The notes under the pieces: model-generated
Told to the model about the DNA's origin: nothing
Databases searched by the model: none
What the model saw: the letters and a program-made list of their open reading frames with translations, nothing else
NCBI RefSeq assembly: GCF_000702665.1
Contig: NZ_JNJA01000001.1
Coordinates: forward strand, 665,266-729,265
Direction of reading: 5' to 3'
DNA from: Solidesulfovibrio alcoholivorans DSM 5433
Lineage (GTDB): Bacteria; Desulfobacterota; Desulfovibrionia; Desulfovibrionales; Desulfovibrionaceae
Length of the DNA stretch: 64,000 bases
In this document: piece by piece, positions 41,658 to 53,400 of the stretch
Position numbering within the stretch: position 1 is the first letter of the stretch
Layout: each line of letters starts with the position of its first letter
Program-made: the position numbers and the translations under genes

Positions 41658-43769
41658 TCAACGGGGAAAGCGCAGGGTGAACACGGCCCCTTCCGCGTCG
41701 TTGCCGCCATGCACCTCGCCGCCGAGCTGGCGGGCGAGGTTGGCGACGAGCTGCATGCCGAGGGTGCCTGTCGCCTCGAGGTCGAAATCCGGGGGCAGGC
41801 CCGGCCCGTCGTCGGCGACGATGATGGTCACGGTATGGGCATCGGCCTCGAGGCGCAGGCGCAGGATGCCGGCCGGGCGTCCCTGGAAGGCGTGTTTGTA
41901 GGCGTTGGTCAGCAGTTCGTTGAGGGCCAGGCCCGCGGGCACGGCTTTTTCGATGGGCACGTCCACGGAGGCGAGGCGGCAGTCGTAGGCGATGACCGGC
42001 GTCTTCTGGTCGTGCCCCAACAGGCGCGGCAGCAGTTCCTGGATGTAGTGGTCGAGGCGCACGCGCGCGAGGTCGTTCGAGCGATAAAGCTCCTCGTGGA
42101 CCAGGGCCATGGAGGCGATGCGGCTGCGGCTTTCGCGAAAGCTCTCCAGGGCCACGGGGTCGTGGACGCGCTCTTCCTGGAGATAGAGCAGGCCGGAGAT
42201 GATCTGGAGGTTATTCTTGACGCGGTGGTGGATTTCCTTGAGCAGGATGTCCTTTTCCCCCAGAGATTGGCGGAGTTTTTGTTGCGCGCGCACGCTCGCC
42301 GTGACGTCCCTGTCCACGCCGCGGTAGCCCTTGAACGCGCCGGTTTCGTCGTGCCAGGGCACGGCGCTCGTCAGGACGCAGCGCTTGTCGCCGTCGCGCG
42401 TGGCGCGCCAGGCCGTGAGGTCGCGGATGGGCGCACGGGCGGCCTTGGCCTGGGCAAACGCCGTCCGGAACGCGTCCTCCTCGCCAGGGGCCAGGAAATC
42501 GAAGGGGGTTTTGCCGAGCAGCGCGCCCGGTTCGCAGCCCAGCGTCCGGGCGACCTTCTCGCTGATGTAGACGTAGCGGTCCTCGTCGTCGGTTTCGAAG
42601 ATCCAGTCGGCCATGCTCGAGGCGATGTGCCCCATGCGTTCCTGGCTCTGGCGCAGCGCAGACAGGGCCTGCTCCCGCGCGGCGTCGTGGGCGGCGAGCA
42701 GGCTCGCCATGGCATCGAGGTTCTTGGCTACCTTGGCGATGCCGGACTCGCCGTGGGGCAGGCCGGTGCGGGCGGCGAGGTCCCCTTGGCCGATGCGGCC
42801 GGCGGTATCGGCCAGGCGGTCCAGACGCTTGGCGATGACCGGACCGCCGAAGAACCAGGCCACGCACAGGGCGAGCAGGGCCGAGGCCGCCAGGAAGAAC
42901 AGGTTGCCCGCCAGGGACTTGCGCGCCGCGCCGAGGACTGTGGCTTCGGGCAGGCCGACCACGAAATACATGTAGGGCGTCTGGTCCGGGCCAAGCGAGA
43001 GCCTTTGGAAGGCGTAGAAGCGCTTGAAGCCGTCGGAGCCCGGCAGCAACACCACGCCCTGGTTTTTGGGGCCCGCGGAGATGGCTTTCCACACCTCCTC
43101 CCGGATGGGAGCGCCCGGGGGGTTGGTGGGCGATTTGGGGCGGTAGTACAGGCGGATGCCCTGGTGGTCGGTGATGCCGAGGATCGAGCCAGCGGGCATG
43201 AGCATCCGGTCGAAGGCGTCGTCGAAATGCGACAGCTTGATGGAGGCGATGAGCACTCCGGCGATCTGCCCGTGTTCGTCCCGGAAAGGCAAGGCGTAGG
43301 GAAAGGCGGAATCGTATCCCGTGCGGCTGACGATGTATTCGCCCGCGCTGAAGCCCCCGGAGGTCATGGCGTCGATGACGTGCTTGCGGTCGGCGAGATT
43401 GACGCGGCCAAAGGGAAGGCCGGAGGCGAAGATGTCGCCGTGGCGGTCCACGGCCAGGATGTTGATGTAGAGGGGATTGTCGTTGAGCAGGGAGGCGAAC
43501 AGCGCGCCGCAGGCGGCCGTGTTCATGCGCCTGACCTCGGGCATGGCGGCCAGGGTGGCGAGCAGAAGGCGCGTGCTCTCGGTGATGCGGGCCTGGGACT
43601 CGGCCATGGCCGCCGCGGCGCGCCGGGCTTCCATGGTGGCGTCGGCGACGAGGTGGCGGCGCTGCTTCACGCCGTCGTAGACCTGGAGGGTCAGGGCCGG
43701 CAGGACGGCCAGCAGGGCCAGGAGCACGAGTCCCGCCCGGATGGAGAGCGTCTGGGGAAAGCGTCTCAC
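41658..43769 (-). CDS. Cache-HAMP-PAS sensor histidine kinase (HisKA_2)
   Basis: 703 residues from a GTG at 43769 with a GAGAGG site. Transmembrane helices at about 10-32 and 285-310 enclose a periplasmic double-Cache domain (Asp-Arg-Lys-His-Val-Ile-Asp-Ala near 125). HAMP follows near 315-370, then PAS near 395-500. The HisKA_2 dimerisation site Glu-Ile-His-His-Arg-Val-Lys-Asn-Asn-Leu-Gln (near 522) precedes an HATPase domain with Asp-Asp-Gly-Pro-Gly-Leu. HisKA_2 kinases usually signal to unlinked or output-less regulators; none is adjacent. The ligand is probably a small organic molecule such as an amino or carboxylic acid. Confidence 0.92.
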   Translation of the reverse strand: MRRFPQTLSIRAGLVLLALLAVLPALTLQVYDGVKQRRHLVADATMEARRAAAAMAESQARITESTRLLLATLAAMPEVRRMNTAACGALFASLLNDNPLYINILAVDRHGDIFASGLPFGRVNLADRKHVIDAMTSGGFSAGEYIVSRTGYDSAFPYALPFRDEHGQIAGVLIASIKLSHFDDAFDRMLMPAGSILGITDHQGIRLYYRPKSPTNPPGAPIREEVWKAISAGPKNQGVVLLPGSDGFKRFYAFQRLSLGPDQTPYMYFVVGLPEATVLGAARKSLAGNLFFLAASALLALCVAWFFGGPVIAKRLDRLADTAGRIGQGDLAARTGLPHGESGIAKVAKNLDAMASLLAAHDAAREQALSALRQSQERMGHIASSMADWIFETDDEDRYVYISEKVARTLGCEPGALLGKTPFDFLAPGEEDAFRTAFAQAKAARAPIRDLTAWRATRDGDKRCVLTSAVPWHDETGAFKGYRGVDRDVTASVRAQQKLRQSLGEKDILLKEIHHRVKNNLQIISGLLYLQEERVHDPVALESFRESRSRIASMALVHEELYRSNDLARVRLDHYIQELLPRLLGHDQKTPVIAYDCRLASVDVPIEKAVPAGLALNELLTNAYKHAFQGRPAGILRLRLEADAHTVTIIVADDGPGLPPDFDLEATGTLGMQLVANLARQLGGEVHGGNDAEGAVFTLRFPR

Positions 43770-43806
43770 ATGCCTCTCCCGCCATGATCGCGGCGCGATG
43801 GCCGGT

Positions 43807-43998
43807 TCAACGCCGGCGCAACAGGCCGAACAGCCGGGCGGCCAGGTCCCAGCCGTCGCGCAGGCGTGACCATTCCCGCGCCCCGCCGGCCTTGGCCATG
43901 CCCCATTCGACCTCGAGCAGCCGGCGCTCCAGCGCGGCGCGGGCACACAGGCGCTTCTTTTCGCCCTCAAGGGCGCGCAAACGGCCGTCTAGAAACAT
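43807..43998 (-). CDS. small basic helical protein of YqjK-like position
   Basis: 63 residues, Arg/Leu/Glu-rich, predicted helical. It overlaps the upstream YqjE-like gene by 10 bases. Its place after the DUF883 and YqjE-like genes is the place of yqjK in enteric bacteria, but the sequence itself is too short to assign. Confidence 0.5.
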   Translation of the reverse strand: MFLDGRLRALEGEKKRLCARAALERRLLEVEWGMAKAGGAREWSRLRDGWDLAARLFGLLRRR

Positions 43999-44366
43999 TC
44001 CCTGTCCTTTCGCAACTCCCGGACGCTCTCCGTGAAAAGGCGCGGGGCGCGTGCCAGCCGCCGCCGGACGCCGCACAGGAAGATCGCGCCCGCGCCGAGG
44101 GCCAGCACCGCGCCGCCGGCGGCCGCGAGCGCCCGGTAAGGGGGCGGCGTGGCCAGCACGGCGGCCAGGAGCGACAGTCCAAGGCCGAGAAGCAGCAGGC
44201 CGCAGCCGAGGCACGCCAGGATGCACAGCTGGACTAGGCGTACGGCGGCCTCCCGGGCCTCGACGCCGGCAAGCTCCAGGCGCGTGGCCAGGATGTCGGC
44301 CAGCACGCCGACGACGGCCGTGCCGGCCTCGAGCAGTTCGGCCAGGGGGCCGGGTCGTGCGGCCAC
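43989..44366 (-). CDS. YqjE-like / holin-X family membrane protein
   Basis: 125 residues with two strong transmembrane helices (Leu-Val-Gln-Leu-Cys-Ile-Leu-Ala-Cys-Leu, and Ala-Ala-Ala-Gly-Gly-Ala-Val-Leu-Ala) and amphipathic ends, as in the YqjE (DUF1469, Phage_holin_3_6) family. It follows the DUF883 gene without a gap. This family is linked with stress-related inner-membrane organisation. Confidence 0.7.
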   Translation of the reverse strand: MAARPGPLAELLEAGTAVVGVLADILATRLELAGVEAREAAVRLVQLCILACLGCGLLLLGLGLSLLAAVLATPPPYRALAAAGGAVLALGAGAIFLCGVRRRLARAPRLFTESVRELRKDRECF

Positions 44367-44367
44367 G

Positions 44368-44673
44368 CTACTTCCTGCTCATGAACCAGCCAAGCAGCAG
44401 CCCGCCCAGGAACGCGCCGCCGATGACATGGTAGGGGCGTTCGCGCACCACGCGGTCGGCCGCGGCCGCGGCGTCCCCGAGGGCTTCGTCAAGGATGCCG
44501 TCGAGTTCCGCGTATTTTCCCTTGGCCACGGCCAACCGTTCTTCGAGTTGCGCCCGGGCTTTCTTGATGCGCTCGTCGGCTTCTCCCGCCGTGGCGTCAA
44601 GCAGCGCCCCGGCGTGGCGCGCGATCTCACGCAGTTCCTGCGTCGCTTCGTCGGCGTATGTCCTTCTGGCCAT
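44368..44673 (-). CDS. DUF883 (ElaB/YqjD-like) membrane-anchored protein
   Basis: 101 residues: a long charged amphipathic helix, then Arg-Glu-Arg-Pro-Tyr-His-Val-Ile-Gly-Gly-Ala-Phe-Leu-Gly-Gly-Leu-Leu-Leu-Gly-Trp near the C-terminus, the typical DUF883 tail anchor. Enteric relatives tether ribosomes to the inner membrane in stationary phase. The ATG at 44673 has GGAGG 7 bases upstream. First of a three-gene set. Confidence 0.8.
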   Translation of the reverse strand: MARRTYADEATQELREIARHAGALLDATAGEADERIKKARAQLEERLAVAKGKYAELDGILDEALGDAAAAADRVVRERPYHVIGGAFLGGLLLGWFMSRK

Positions 44674-44745
44674 CGTGGAACCTCCGCAACAGGGGCTTTG
44701 CCATTCTTTCCGACCGTATCCTTTTGATGCGCGGCTGTCCACGGC

Positions 44746-46464
<1,719 letters not shown>

Positions 46465-46514
46465 GGCCCGCGCGCCGTGGCGAGCGGCGGCGGACCGGGC
46501 GGATGGCGCGACGG

Positions 46515-46763
46515 CTACATGAAGGCGTAGGAACCGTGGCCGTGCTGCTGGCGGCGCACCCGTTCGATCACCGCCGAGCGGTCGTCGGTGACGTTGCCTC
46601 CGGGGCTCGTGGCGCACACGAGCTCGGCCGGGGTGAACCGGTAGCCCTGGGTGACGACGAAGCGACGGCGCTCCCATTTGTTGCGGCACTCTCCAAGGGC
46701 CCAGCGGAAAGCCTGATCCTCGCGGAGCCGGTTGACGAATTCCATGGCGCTTTGCAGAGACAT
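46515..46763 (-). CDS. Nif11-domain peptide
   Basis: 82 residues. The N-terminal 50 match the Nif11 pattern ([12 protein letters not shown] ... Gly-Tyr-Arg-Phe-Thr-Pro-Ala-Glu-Leu). They are followed by Ser-Pro-Gly-Gly and a 26-residue tail ending Gly-Ser-Tyr-Ala-Phe-Met. Nif11 proteins occur in nitrogen-fixation loci and as leader regions of ribosomally made peptides, where Gly-Gly marks the cleavage site. No peptide-modifying enzyme or peptidase transporter is nearby. GGGAGGAAG lies 4 bases before the ATG and is complementary to the RNA encoded at 47624. Confidence 0.8.
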   Translation of the reverse strand: MSLQSAMEFVNRLREDQAFRWALGECRNKWERRRFVVTQGYRFTPAELVCATSPGGNVTDDRSAVIERVRRQQHGHGSYAFM

Positions 46764-46961
46764 GATGCTTCCTCCCAAGAAGTATACGGGACGAAGCAAG
46801 AACCGTGCCGGAAATGGTGGCGCGAATGTTTTCAGTAAAATCGTATTATCGCAGCAGGTTGCGCCTTGAAGGCATGCCGCGTCCCTGGCGCTCGGGCCCG
46901 AGCCGGTTGACCGGATGAAACGTCCTCGCGCCGGGGAGTCACTGCGTGAAACAACGGCCCG

Positions 46962-47291
46962 TCACTCCGGGTAGTTGGTGTTGCAGTATTTGACGCACCA
47001 GTTGTAGGCGGCCAGCACGGTCGGGCCGCAGCCGATGAATTCGTTGGGCACGTACTGGCGGTCGTAGACGGTCTCGCAGCCCTTGGCGCAGTCGGCCCGG
47101 GAGGCGTGCTTGGTCGAGAGCACGTCGGTGTCGTATTCGTCGCACAGGATGATGGTGTCGCAGGAGGCCTTGCGGCCGATGGTTGTGTAGCAAAAGCCCC
47201 GGAATTCCGAATCGGTCAGCGGCCTGCTGACGCCGCAGCCCGCAAGGGCGGCGGCGAGGATGCAAAAAAGCGGCAGCACGAACAACTTCAT
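46962..47291 (-). CDS. cysteine-rich lipoprotein, hypothetical
   Basis: 109 residues. Signal peptide with lipobox Leu-Ala-Gly-Cys (Cys at 19). The mature part has eight more Cys in a 75-residue domain, some as Cys-x3-Cys, suggesting a disulfide-bonded periplasmic protein. No family recognised. GGAGG lies 8 bases before the ATG. Its upstream region contains the palindromes and the divergent sigma-54 promoter. Confidence 0.75.
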   Translation of the reverse strand: MKLFVLPLFCILAAALAGCGVSRPLTDSEFRGFCYTTIGRKASCDTIILCDEYDTDVLSTKHASRADCAKGCETVYDRQYVPNEFIGCGPTVLAAYNWCVKYCNTNYPE

Positions 47292-47441
47292 GGACGAAAC
47301 CTCCTCCGGGCGCGTGGCCAAAATTCTTCCGGGACGGCCCGGTCTCCCCATGCAGCCACGATATACCGCCCGGGCGCGGCTTGGAAGCCCCAACGCGCAC
47401 GCTGCGTGGAACTTTGCCGGCATCCTCCCCGGGAGGCGGAC

Positions 47442-47501
47442 GGTACAAGCCCTTGTACCCCCCTTGGCCGGCTTGCCCGGACCGGTACAGGATTCTGTAC
47501 C
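47442..47501. promoter_or_regulatory. two 18-bp palindromes, putative enhancer sites
   Basis: GGTACAAGCCCTTGTACC (47442-47459) and GGTACAGGATTCTGTACC (47484-47501), each an 8-of-9 dyad with the same GGTACA/TGTACC ends. Centres are 42 bases apart (four helical turns). They lie about 100-170 bases upstream of the sigma-54 promoter, the usual distance for an enhancer-binding activator. Confidence 0.75.
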
Positions 47502-47597
47502 GAAAATCCTGCGTCTGTTGTCGGCGAAGCGGCCGGGTGATTTTCTAATACTTTGAAATGCCATGATAAAAAAATATAATTGGCCAGCTGGCAAGTT

Positions 47598-47613
47598 TGG
47601 CCCGCCCCTTGCT
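47598..47613 (+). promoter_or_regulatory. sigma-54 promoter
   Basis: TGGCCCGCCCCTTGCT matches the sigma-54 consensus TGGCACG-N4-TTGC[AT] at all conserved positions but one, with correct GG-N10-GC spacing. An AT-rich bendable stretch lies between it and the palindromes. A start point near 47624 is expected. Confidence 0.8.
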
Positions 47614-47623
47614 ATACGCTAGG

Positions 47624-47697
47624 CATCCTTCCTCCAAGAACTTCAAATTTAGGAAAAGGACTCCAGGGATGGCGACCCGGGAGTCCTTTTCCGCTTT
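47624..47697 (+). ncRNA. candidate sigma-54-dependent small RNA
   Basis: About 75 nt from the predicted start to the terminator, with no ORF. The 5' end is CU-rich and unstructured (CATCCTTCCTCCAAGAAC). The 3' half is a 13-bp perfect terminator stem. The 5' segment is the reverse complement of the Nif11 ribosome-binding region with one extra base, so base-pairing that blocks translation is possible. Confidence 0.65.
47652..47697 (+). terminator. intrinsic terminator of the small RNA
   Basis: GGAAAAGGACTCC (47652-47664) pairs perfectly with GGAGTCCTTTTCC (47680-47692). The loop contains GGG/CCC, and CGCTTTTT follows. The A-rich 5' side and T-rich 3' side may make it bidirectional. Confidence 0.85.
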
Positions 47698-47966
47698 TTG
47701 GGGTTTTCGTTATTGCCCGGCGGGCAATGCGCTACGGTGGCCGGCTGTGCGGCTTTGCGCCCCGCGCTGGGCGGTTGCAGCCATGCCCTCGCCTTGAGCG
47801 AAGCCCTCTTGCCGCCGCCTGGCGCAGGTTGCGCGCCCGTAACTCTTTTCCCTGCTATTTACGCTGGTGGCTTCGTGAAATGCACGCGCCCGCCGGGATT
47901 TCGTTTCCCAACGGGCGCGTACAAAACCTTTGACCGCTCATGCCACCTCGTGCGGGCCTCTCCCCC

Positions 47967-48023
47967 TTTCGGGGTGGTCCAGGAGGGGCCCCCGGCCCCT
48001 CCTGGCCGCCGGAGGCATTTCTT
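47967..48023 (+). repeat. dispersed palindromic repeat, copy B
   Basis: Nearly identical to 1845-1900 over about 55 bases, including the GGCATTTCTT end. It lies just downstream of glnS (which reads leftward). The 270 bases before it (47698-47966) hold no gene, only a stem ACGCGCCCG/CGGGCGCGT at 47884-47920. Confidence 0.75.
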
Positions 48024-48044
48024 TTTCTTCTTCCCCTCTTTGGT

Positions 48045-49751
<1,707 letters not shown>

Positions 49752-49922
49752 GGCTGGACCTCGTTGCTGGTGGGGTTCAGGCGGCCGGCATGGCCGCAAG
49801 AAACAAGAAAAATAGGCCAAAACCGGCAAGGGGTCAAATGGGGCCGGACGCGGCGAAACGAAGGGGCCGGCCGGACGCTGCACGCGCCGGCCGGCCCCGG
49901 GAGCGGTATCCGCCTCGCGGGA

Positions 49923-50273
49923 TCAGTAGATGTTGTGCGTGTTGACCCAGCCGTAGAGGTTGAGGCTCGGCACATGGGCCAGCGCCCAGCCTTCGCGGTC
50001 GTCGATCAGGATGTCGATCCGGTCGCCGAGGGCCATCTTGCCCAGCACGCCGCAGGAGAGGCCCTCGCAGTTGCGAAGCGGCAGGCCCGTGAAGCCCGCC
50101 TTGGCCGTCTTTTGGGGCGTCAGCGTCCAGGTTTCGGCCAGGATGGCCTGTTGCTGCGACGTCATGGCGTTTTGCGGCATTGCCTGGGCCCGGGCAATGC
50201 CGGCGAATGCAAGGACAAGGACAGGAAGTGCGAAAGCGAGGGCGAACATCGAAACGATGCGACGAATTTTCAT
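49923..50273 (-). CDS. exported bacterial SH3-domain protein
   Basis: 116 residues. Signal peptide 1-30 (cleavage after Ala-Arg-Ala-Gln is likely), then an SH3b domain with Leu-Pro-Leu-Arg-Asn-Cys-Glu-Gly-Leu-Ser-Cys, Gly-Asp-Arg-Ile-Asp-Ile-Leu, Trp-Ala-Leu-Ala-His-Val and Leu-Tyr-Gly-Trp-Val-Asn. The two Cys probably form a disulfide. Such domains bind peptidoglycan or proteins in the periplasm. AAGGAGG lies 5 bases before the ATG. Confidence 0.82.
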   Translation of the reverse strand: MKIRRIVSMFALAFALPVLVLAFAGIARAQAMPQNAMTSQQQAILAETWTLTPQKTAKAGFTGLPLRNCEGLSCGVLGKMALGDRIDILIDDREGWALAHVPSLNLYGWVNTHNIY

Positions 50274-50588
50274 AAAAACCTCCTTTCATGTGGGACACAA
50301 CCAGATTGTCGGCATTGTGCCGACCCGGACGCTGCGTCGATTCTCTCCCCTGGGAAGGGAGGGCCGCAGTATTTTTACTATACCCCCTGATTTTCATCCG
50401 TCAACGTCGATTTCCCGGTTTTCCGGCCTCTGGCGTGTTCGGGCTCCCCGGGTGTGGACAACAATTCGGGATTATTGACTAAAATGTAACACGGTCACGC
50501 GAATTTATTGTTTAGTCGTTTGATTCCAATAGGTTGACAACGGCCTGCGCATACTGCAAAGCATCGGGAATCTTTCCAGAGGCGAAAT

Positions 50589-53069
50589 ATGGCTATCGAT
50601 TCCCCGGGCGCTCTTCCCGATGTTCCTGACGACGCCTTTCGTCGCGTGTTCCAATGCTCCCCCAACGCCGCCGTGCTGCGCGACGCCGACGGTGCCGTGC
50701 TGGCCGTCAACGCGGCCTTCGAGGCGCTTTTCGGCGTGGAGGCGGGAGAGGTCGTGGGCGAGGACCTGCGCGCGGTGGTGCGTCCCGTGGAAAGCCGCAT
50801 GGGCGAGGACGGCGAGGTCTGGAGTCTCTCCGGCGCGGCGTTTTTGCGCCAGACCCGCTGGAGCGCCGGCGAAGGCCACGTGGCGGACGTGAGCGTTTCC
50901 CAGTTCGTGGTGGGCGCAAGTGCCGGCAAGCCGGTCACCTGCATGCTCTTTCGCGACATCTCCAGCCGCCGCCGCGCCGAGCAGCAGCTGCGCGCCGCCG
51001 AGCGCAAGTACCGCTCCATTTTCGAAAACGCCGTGGAGGGCATCTTCCAGACCACGCCCGAAGGCCGCTATCTGGAAGTCAACGGCACCCTGGCCCGCAT
51101 CTACGGTTTCGACTCCGTGGCCGAAATGACCGAACATTTCCGCGACATCAAAAACCAGCTCTACGTCGTGCCGAGCCGTCGCGACGACTTCGTGCGCGAA
51201 CTCGCCGCCCACGACCAGGTGCGCAATTTCGAGTCCGAGATCCGCAAGAAGGACGGCACGGTCATCTGGATTTCCGAAAACGCCCGGGTCGTGCGCGACA
51301 CCGCCGGCCGGCCGCTTTATTACGAAGGCACGGTGGTGGACATCACCGACCGCAGGCGCGCCGAGGAGGCGCTCGCGGCCCAGCGCGCCTATTTCTCGCA
51401 GCTGTTCGCCAATTCGCCCCAGGCCATTTCGCTGATCGACATGCACCGCAACATCGTGGACGTCAACGCGGCCTTCGAGGGCCTGTTCGGCTTCCGCGCG
51501 GCGGATATCAAGGGCTACGGCATGCGCGCCTTCATCGTGCCCGACCACCTGCTTACGGAATGCGAGAACGTGCGCGGCGCCATCCTGTCCGGCAAGTCGG
51601 TGGAGCGCGAGACCGCGCGCCGCCACCGCGACGGCCGGCTGCTGCCCGTGTCCATGATCGGCTTCCCCATCGTGATCCAGGGGACGCCCCAGGGCATCGT
51701 CTACATCTACCAGGATATTTCCGAGCGCAAGGCCTTCGAGGCGCAGATCACCCACCAGGCCTTTCACGACGCCCTGACGGGCCTGCCCAACCGCAGCCTG
51801 TTCGCCGACCGCCTGGAGCGGGCGCTCACCCGCGCCGCCCGCCGCGACGACTACCAGTACGCCGTGCTCATGATCGACCTCAACAAGTTCAAGGGGATCA
51901 ACGACACCCTGGGCCACCAGGCAGGGGACGCGCTGCTGGTCGAGGTGGCGCAGCGGCTTGTCCGCTGCGTGCGCGGCATGGACACCGTGGCTCGGCTCGG
52001 CGGGGACGAGTTCGCCGTGATCCTCGAGGAGCTCAAATCCAAAAAGGAAGTCATGTCCGTGGTGGACCGCATCAGCACGGTCCTGGCCCAGCCCTTCCCC
52101 CTGTGCGGCGCCGTCGTGACCCCGGGGGCGAGCGTCGGCATTGTGCTGCGCACCCGCGACTACGTCTCGGCCGAGGACATCCTGCGCGACGCCGACATCG
52201 CCATGTACCGCGCCAAGGAGCAGGGCCGGCCGTCCATGGTCTTCGACCGCAAGATGCACGAGGAGATCCTTGAGGCCATCAGCCTGGAGGCCGACCTGCG
52301 CCAGGCCCTGACCGCCGGCGAGCTCCTGCTCCACTACCAGCCCATCGTGGACGTGCAGCACGGCGGCATCGAGGGTTTCGAGGCCCTCGTGCGCTGGGAC
52401 CACCCCACCCGTGGGCTGGTGCCGCCGGTGCAGTTCATCCCCCTGGCCGAGGAGACCGGGCTCATCCTGCCGCTCGGGCGCTTCGTCATCGCCGAGGCCT
52501 GCCGGCAGCTGCGCGACTGGCAGCGCGACTACCCCTTCGCGCGCGGGCTCTCGGTCAGCGTCAACGTGTCCTGCCGTCAGTTCGTGAAGGACGGGCTGGT
52601 GGAGCACGTGGCGCAGGTGCTCGCCGAAACCGGCCTGCCGCCGGACTGTCTCAAGCTCGAGATCACCGAATCCGTGCTCATGCACGACGCCCGGCATACG
52701 GCCAAGGAGCTGTCCCGCCTCAAGGCCCTTGGCGTCAAGATCGCCATCGACGACTTCGGCACGGGCTATTCCTCCCTGTCCTACCTGCGCCAGCTGCCCA
52801 TCGACCACCTCAAGATCGACCGCTCGTTTATCAGCGGCGCGGACTGCGACGGCGAGAGCCAGGAGATCGTCAAGTCCATCATCTCCCTGGCGCGAAGCCT
52901 GGGCCTTACCGTCATCGCCGAAGGCGTGGAGCGCGAGGACCAGCTCGACCGGCTGCGCCAGTGCGCCTGCGACAAGGCGCAGGGGTTCATGTTCTCGCGT
53001 CCCCTGGACAAGGACGCCGCCGGCCGCCTGCTCGGGCGGTCGGGCGACGGCCGCTGTTCCTGCCCGTAG
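50589..53069 (+). CDS. PAS-PAS-PAS-GGDEF-EAL c-di-GMP enzyme
   Basis: 826 residues, no membrane segment, so cytoplasmic. Three PAS domains lie at about 15-130, 140-260 and 265-385. The GGDEF domain (from 393) has an intact Arg-Leu-Gly-Gly-Asp-Glu-Phe near 470. The EAL domain has Glu-Ala-Leu-Val-Arg-Trp near 597, Asn-Val-Ser-Cys-Arg-Gln-Phe, Glu-Ile-Thr-Glu-Ser, Ile-Asp-Asp-Phe-Gly-Thr-Gly and Glu-Gly-Val-Glu, so both activities could be retained. It would make and/or break c-di-GMP in response to PAS signals. Single gene. Confidence 0.95.
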   Translation: MAIDSPGALPDVPDDAFRRVFQCSPNAAVLRDADGAVLAVNAAFEALFGVEAGEVVGEDLRAVVRPVESRMGEDGEVWSLSGAAFLRQTRWSAGEGHVADVSVSQFVVGASAGKPVTCMLFRDISSRRRAEQQLRAAERKYRSIFENAVEGIFQTTPEGRYLEVNGTLARIYGFDSVAEMTEHFRDIKNQLYVVPSRRDDFVRELAAHDQVRNFESEIRKKDGTVIWISENARVVRDTAGRPLYYEGTVVDITDRRRAEEALAAQRAYFSQLFANSPQAISLIDMHRNIVDVNAAFEGLFGFRAADIKGYGMRAFIVPDHLLTECENVRGAILSGKSVERETARRHRDGRLLPVSMIGFPIVIQGTPQGIVYIYQDISERKAFEAQITHQAFHDALTGLPNRSLFADRLERALTRAARRDDYQYAVLMIDLNKFKGINDTLGHQAGDALLVEVAQRLVRCVRGMDTVARLGGDEFAVILEELKSKKEVMSVVDRISTVLAQPFPLCGAVVTPGASVGIVLRTRDYVSAEDILRDADIAMYRAKEQGRPSMVFDRKMHEEILEAISLEADLRQALTAGELLLHYQPIVDVQHGGIEGFEALVRWDHPTRGLVPPVQFIPLAEETGLILPLGRFVIAEACRQLRDWQRDYPFARGLSVSVNVSCRQFVKDGLVEHVAQVLAETGLPPDCLKLEITESVLMHDARHTAKELSRLKALGVKIAIDDFGTGYSSLSYLRQLPIDHLKIDRSFISGADCDGESQEIVKSIISLARSLGLTVIAEGVEREDQLDRLRQCACDKAQGFMFSRPLDKDAAGRLLGRSGDGRCSCP

Positions 53070-53350
53070 CGTCTCGTTCGGCCGGCCTCCGTTTTTCCTC
53101 CCGCGCCGCGTTTGCGGGCGCGCCTTTTTTGTCTGGATGTGTAACCGATGCAATGCTTTTGCGTCTGCCTGTCGACGCATTGCCGTAAACGGTTTCCGAT
53201 GGAAAATGGTCGCACTTATTGATTGCAGTAAGGTATGGTTCTGCGAAATTACAAATGTTGCAGACATCGTTGCATCGACGGACGGTCCTTTCCCTCTTCG
53301 GATACAGTTTTTTTGTTGAAAATAAAAAAATATTATTATGAAAATGACCC

Positions 53351-53377
53351 TAAATATCCGGTGCGCAGGGCCGATAG
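53351..53377 (+). promoter_or_regulatory. sigma-28 (FliA) promoter
   Basis: TAAA (53351-53354), 15 bases, GCCGATAG (53370-53377), matching the flagellar consensus TAAA-N15-GCCGATAA except the last base. It is 24 bases before the ATG of the first FlxA-like gene. Confidence 0.8.
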
Positions 53378-53400
53378 GGAGCGAAAACAAGGAGGCCAGC

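Noticed and set aside
41658..43970. Longer version of the Cache histidine kinase starting upstream
   Set aside because: The extension is Arg/Pro-rich and overlaps the small upstream gene; the GTG at 43769 has a ribosome-binding site and starts the transmembrane segment.
47442..47501. NifA binding sites near the Nif11 gene
   Set aside because: The dyads have the form ACA...TGT rather than the TGT-N10-ACA of NifA sites, so the activator is a different one.
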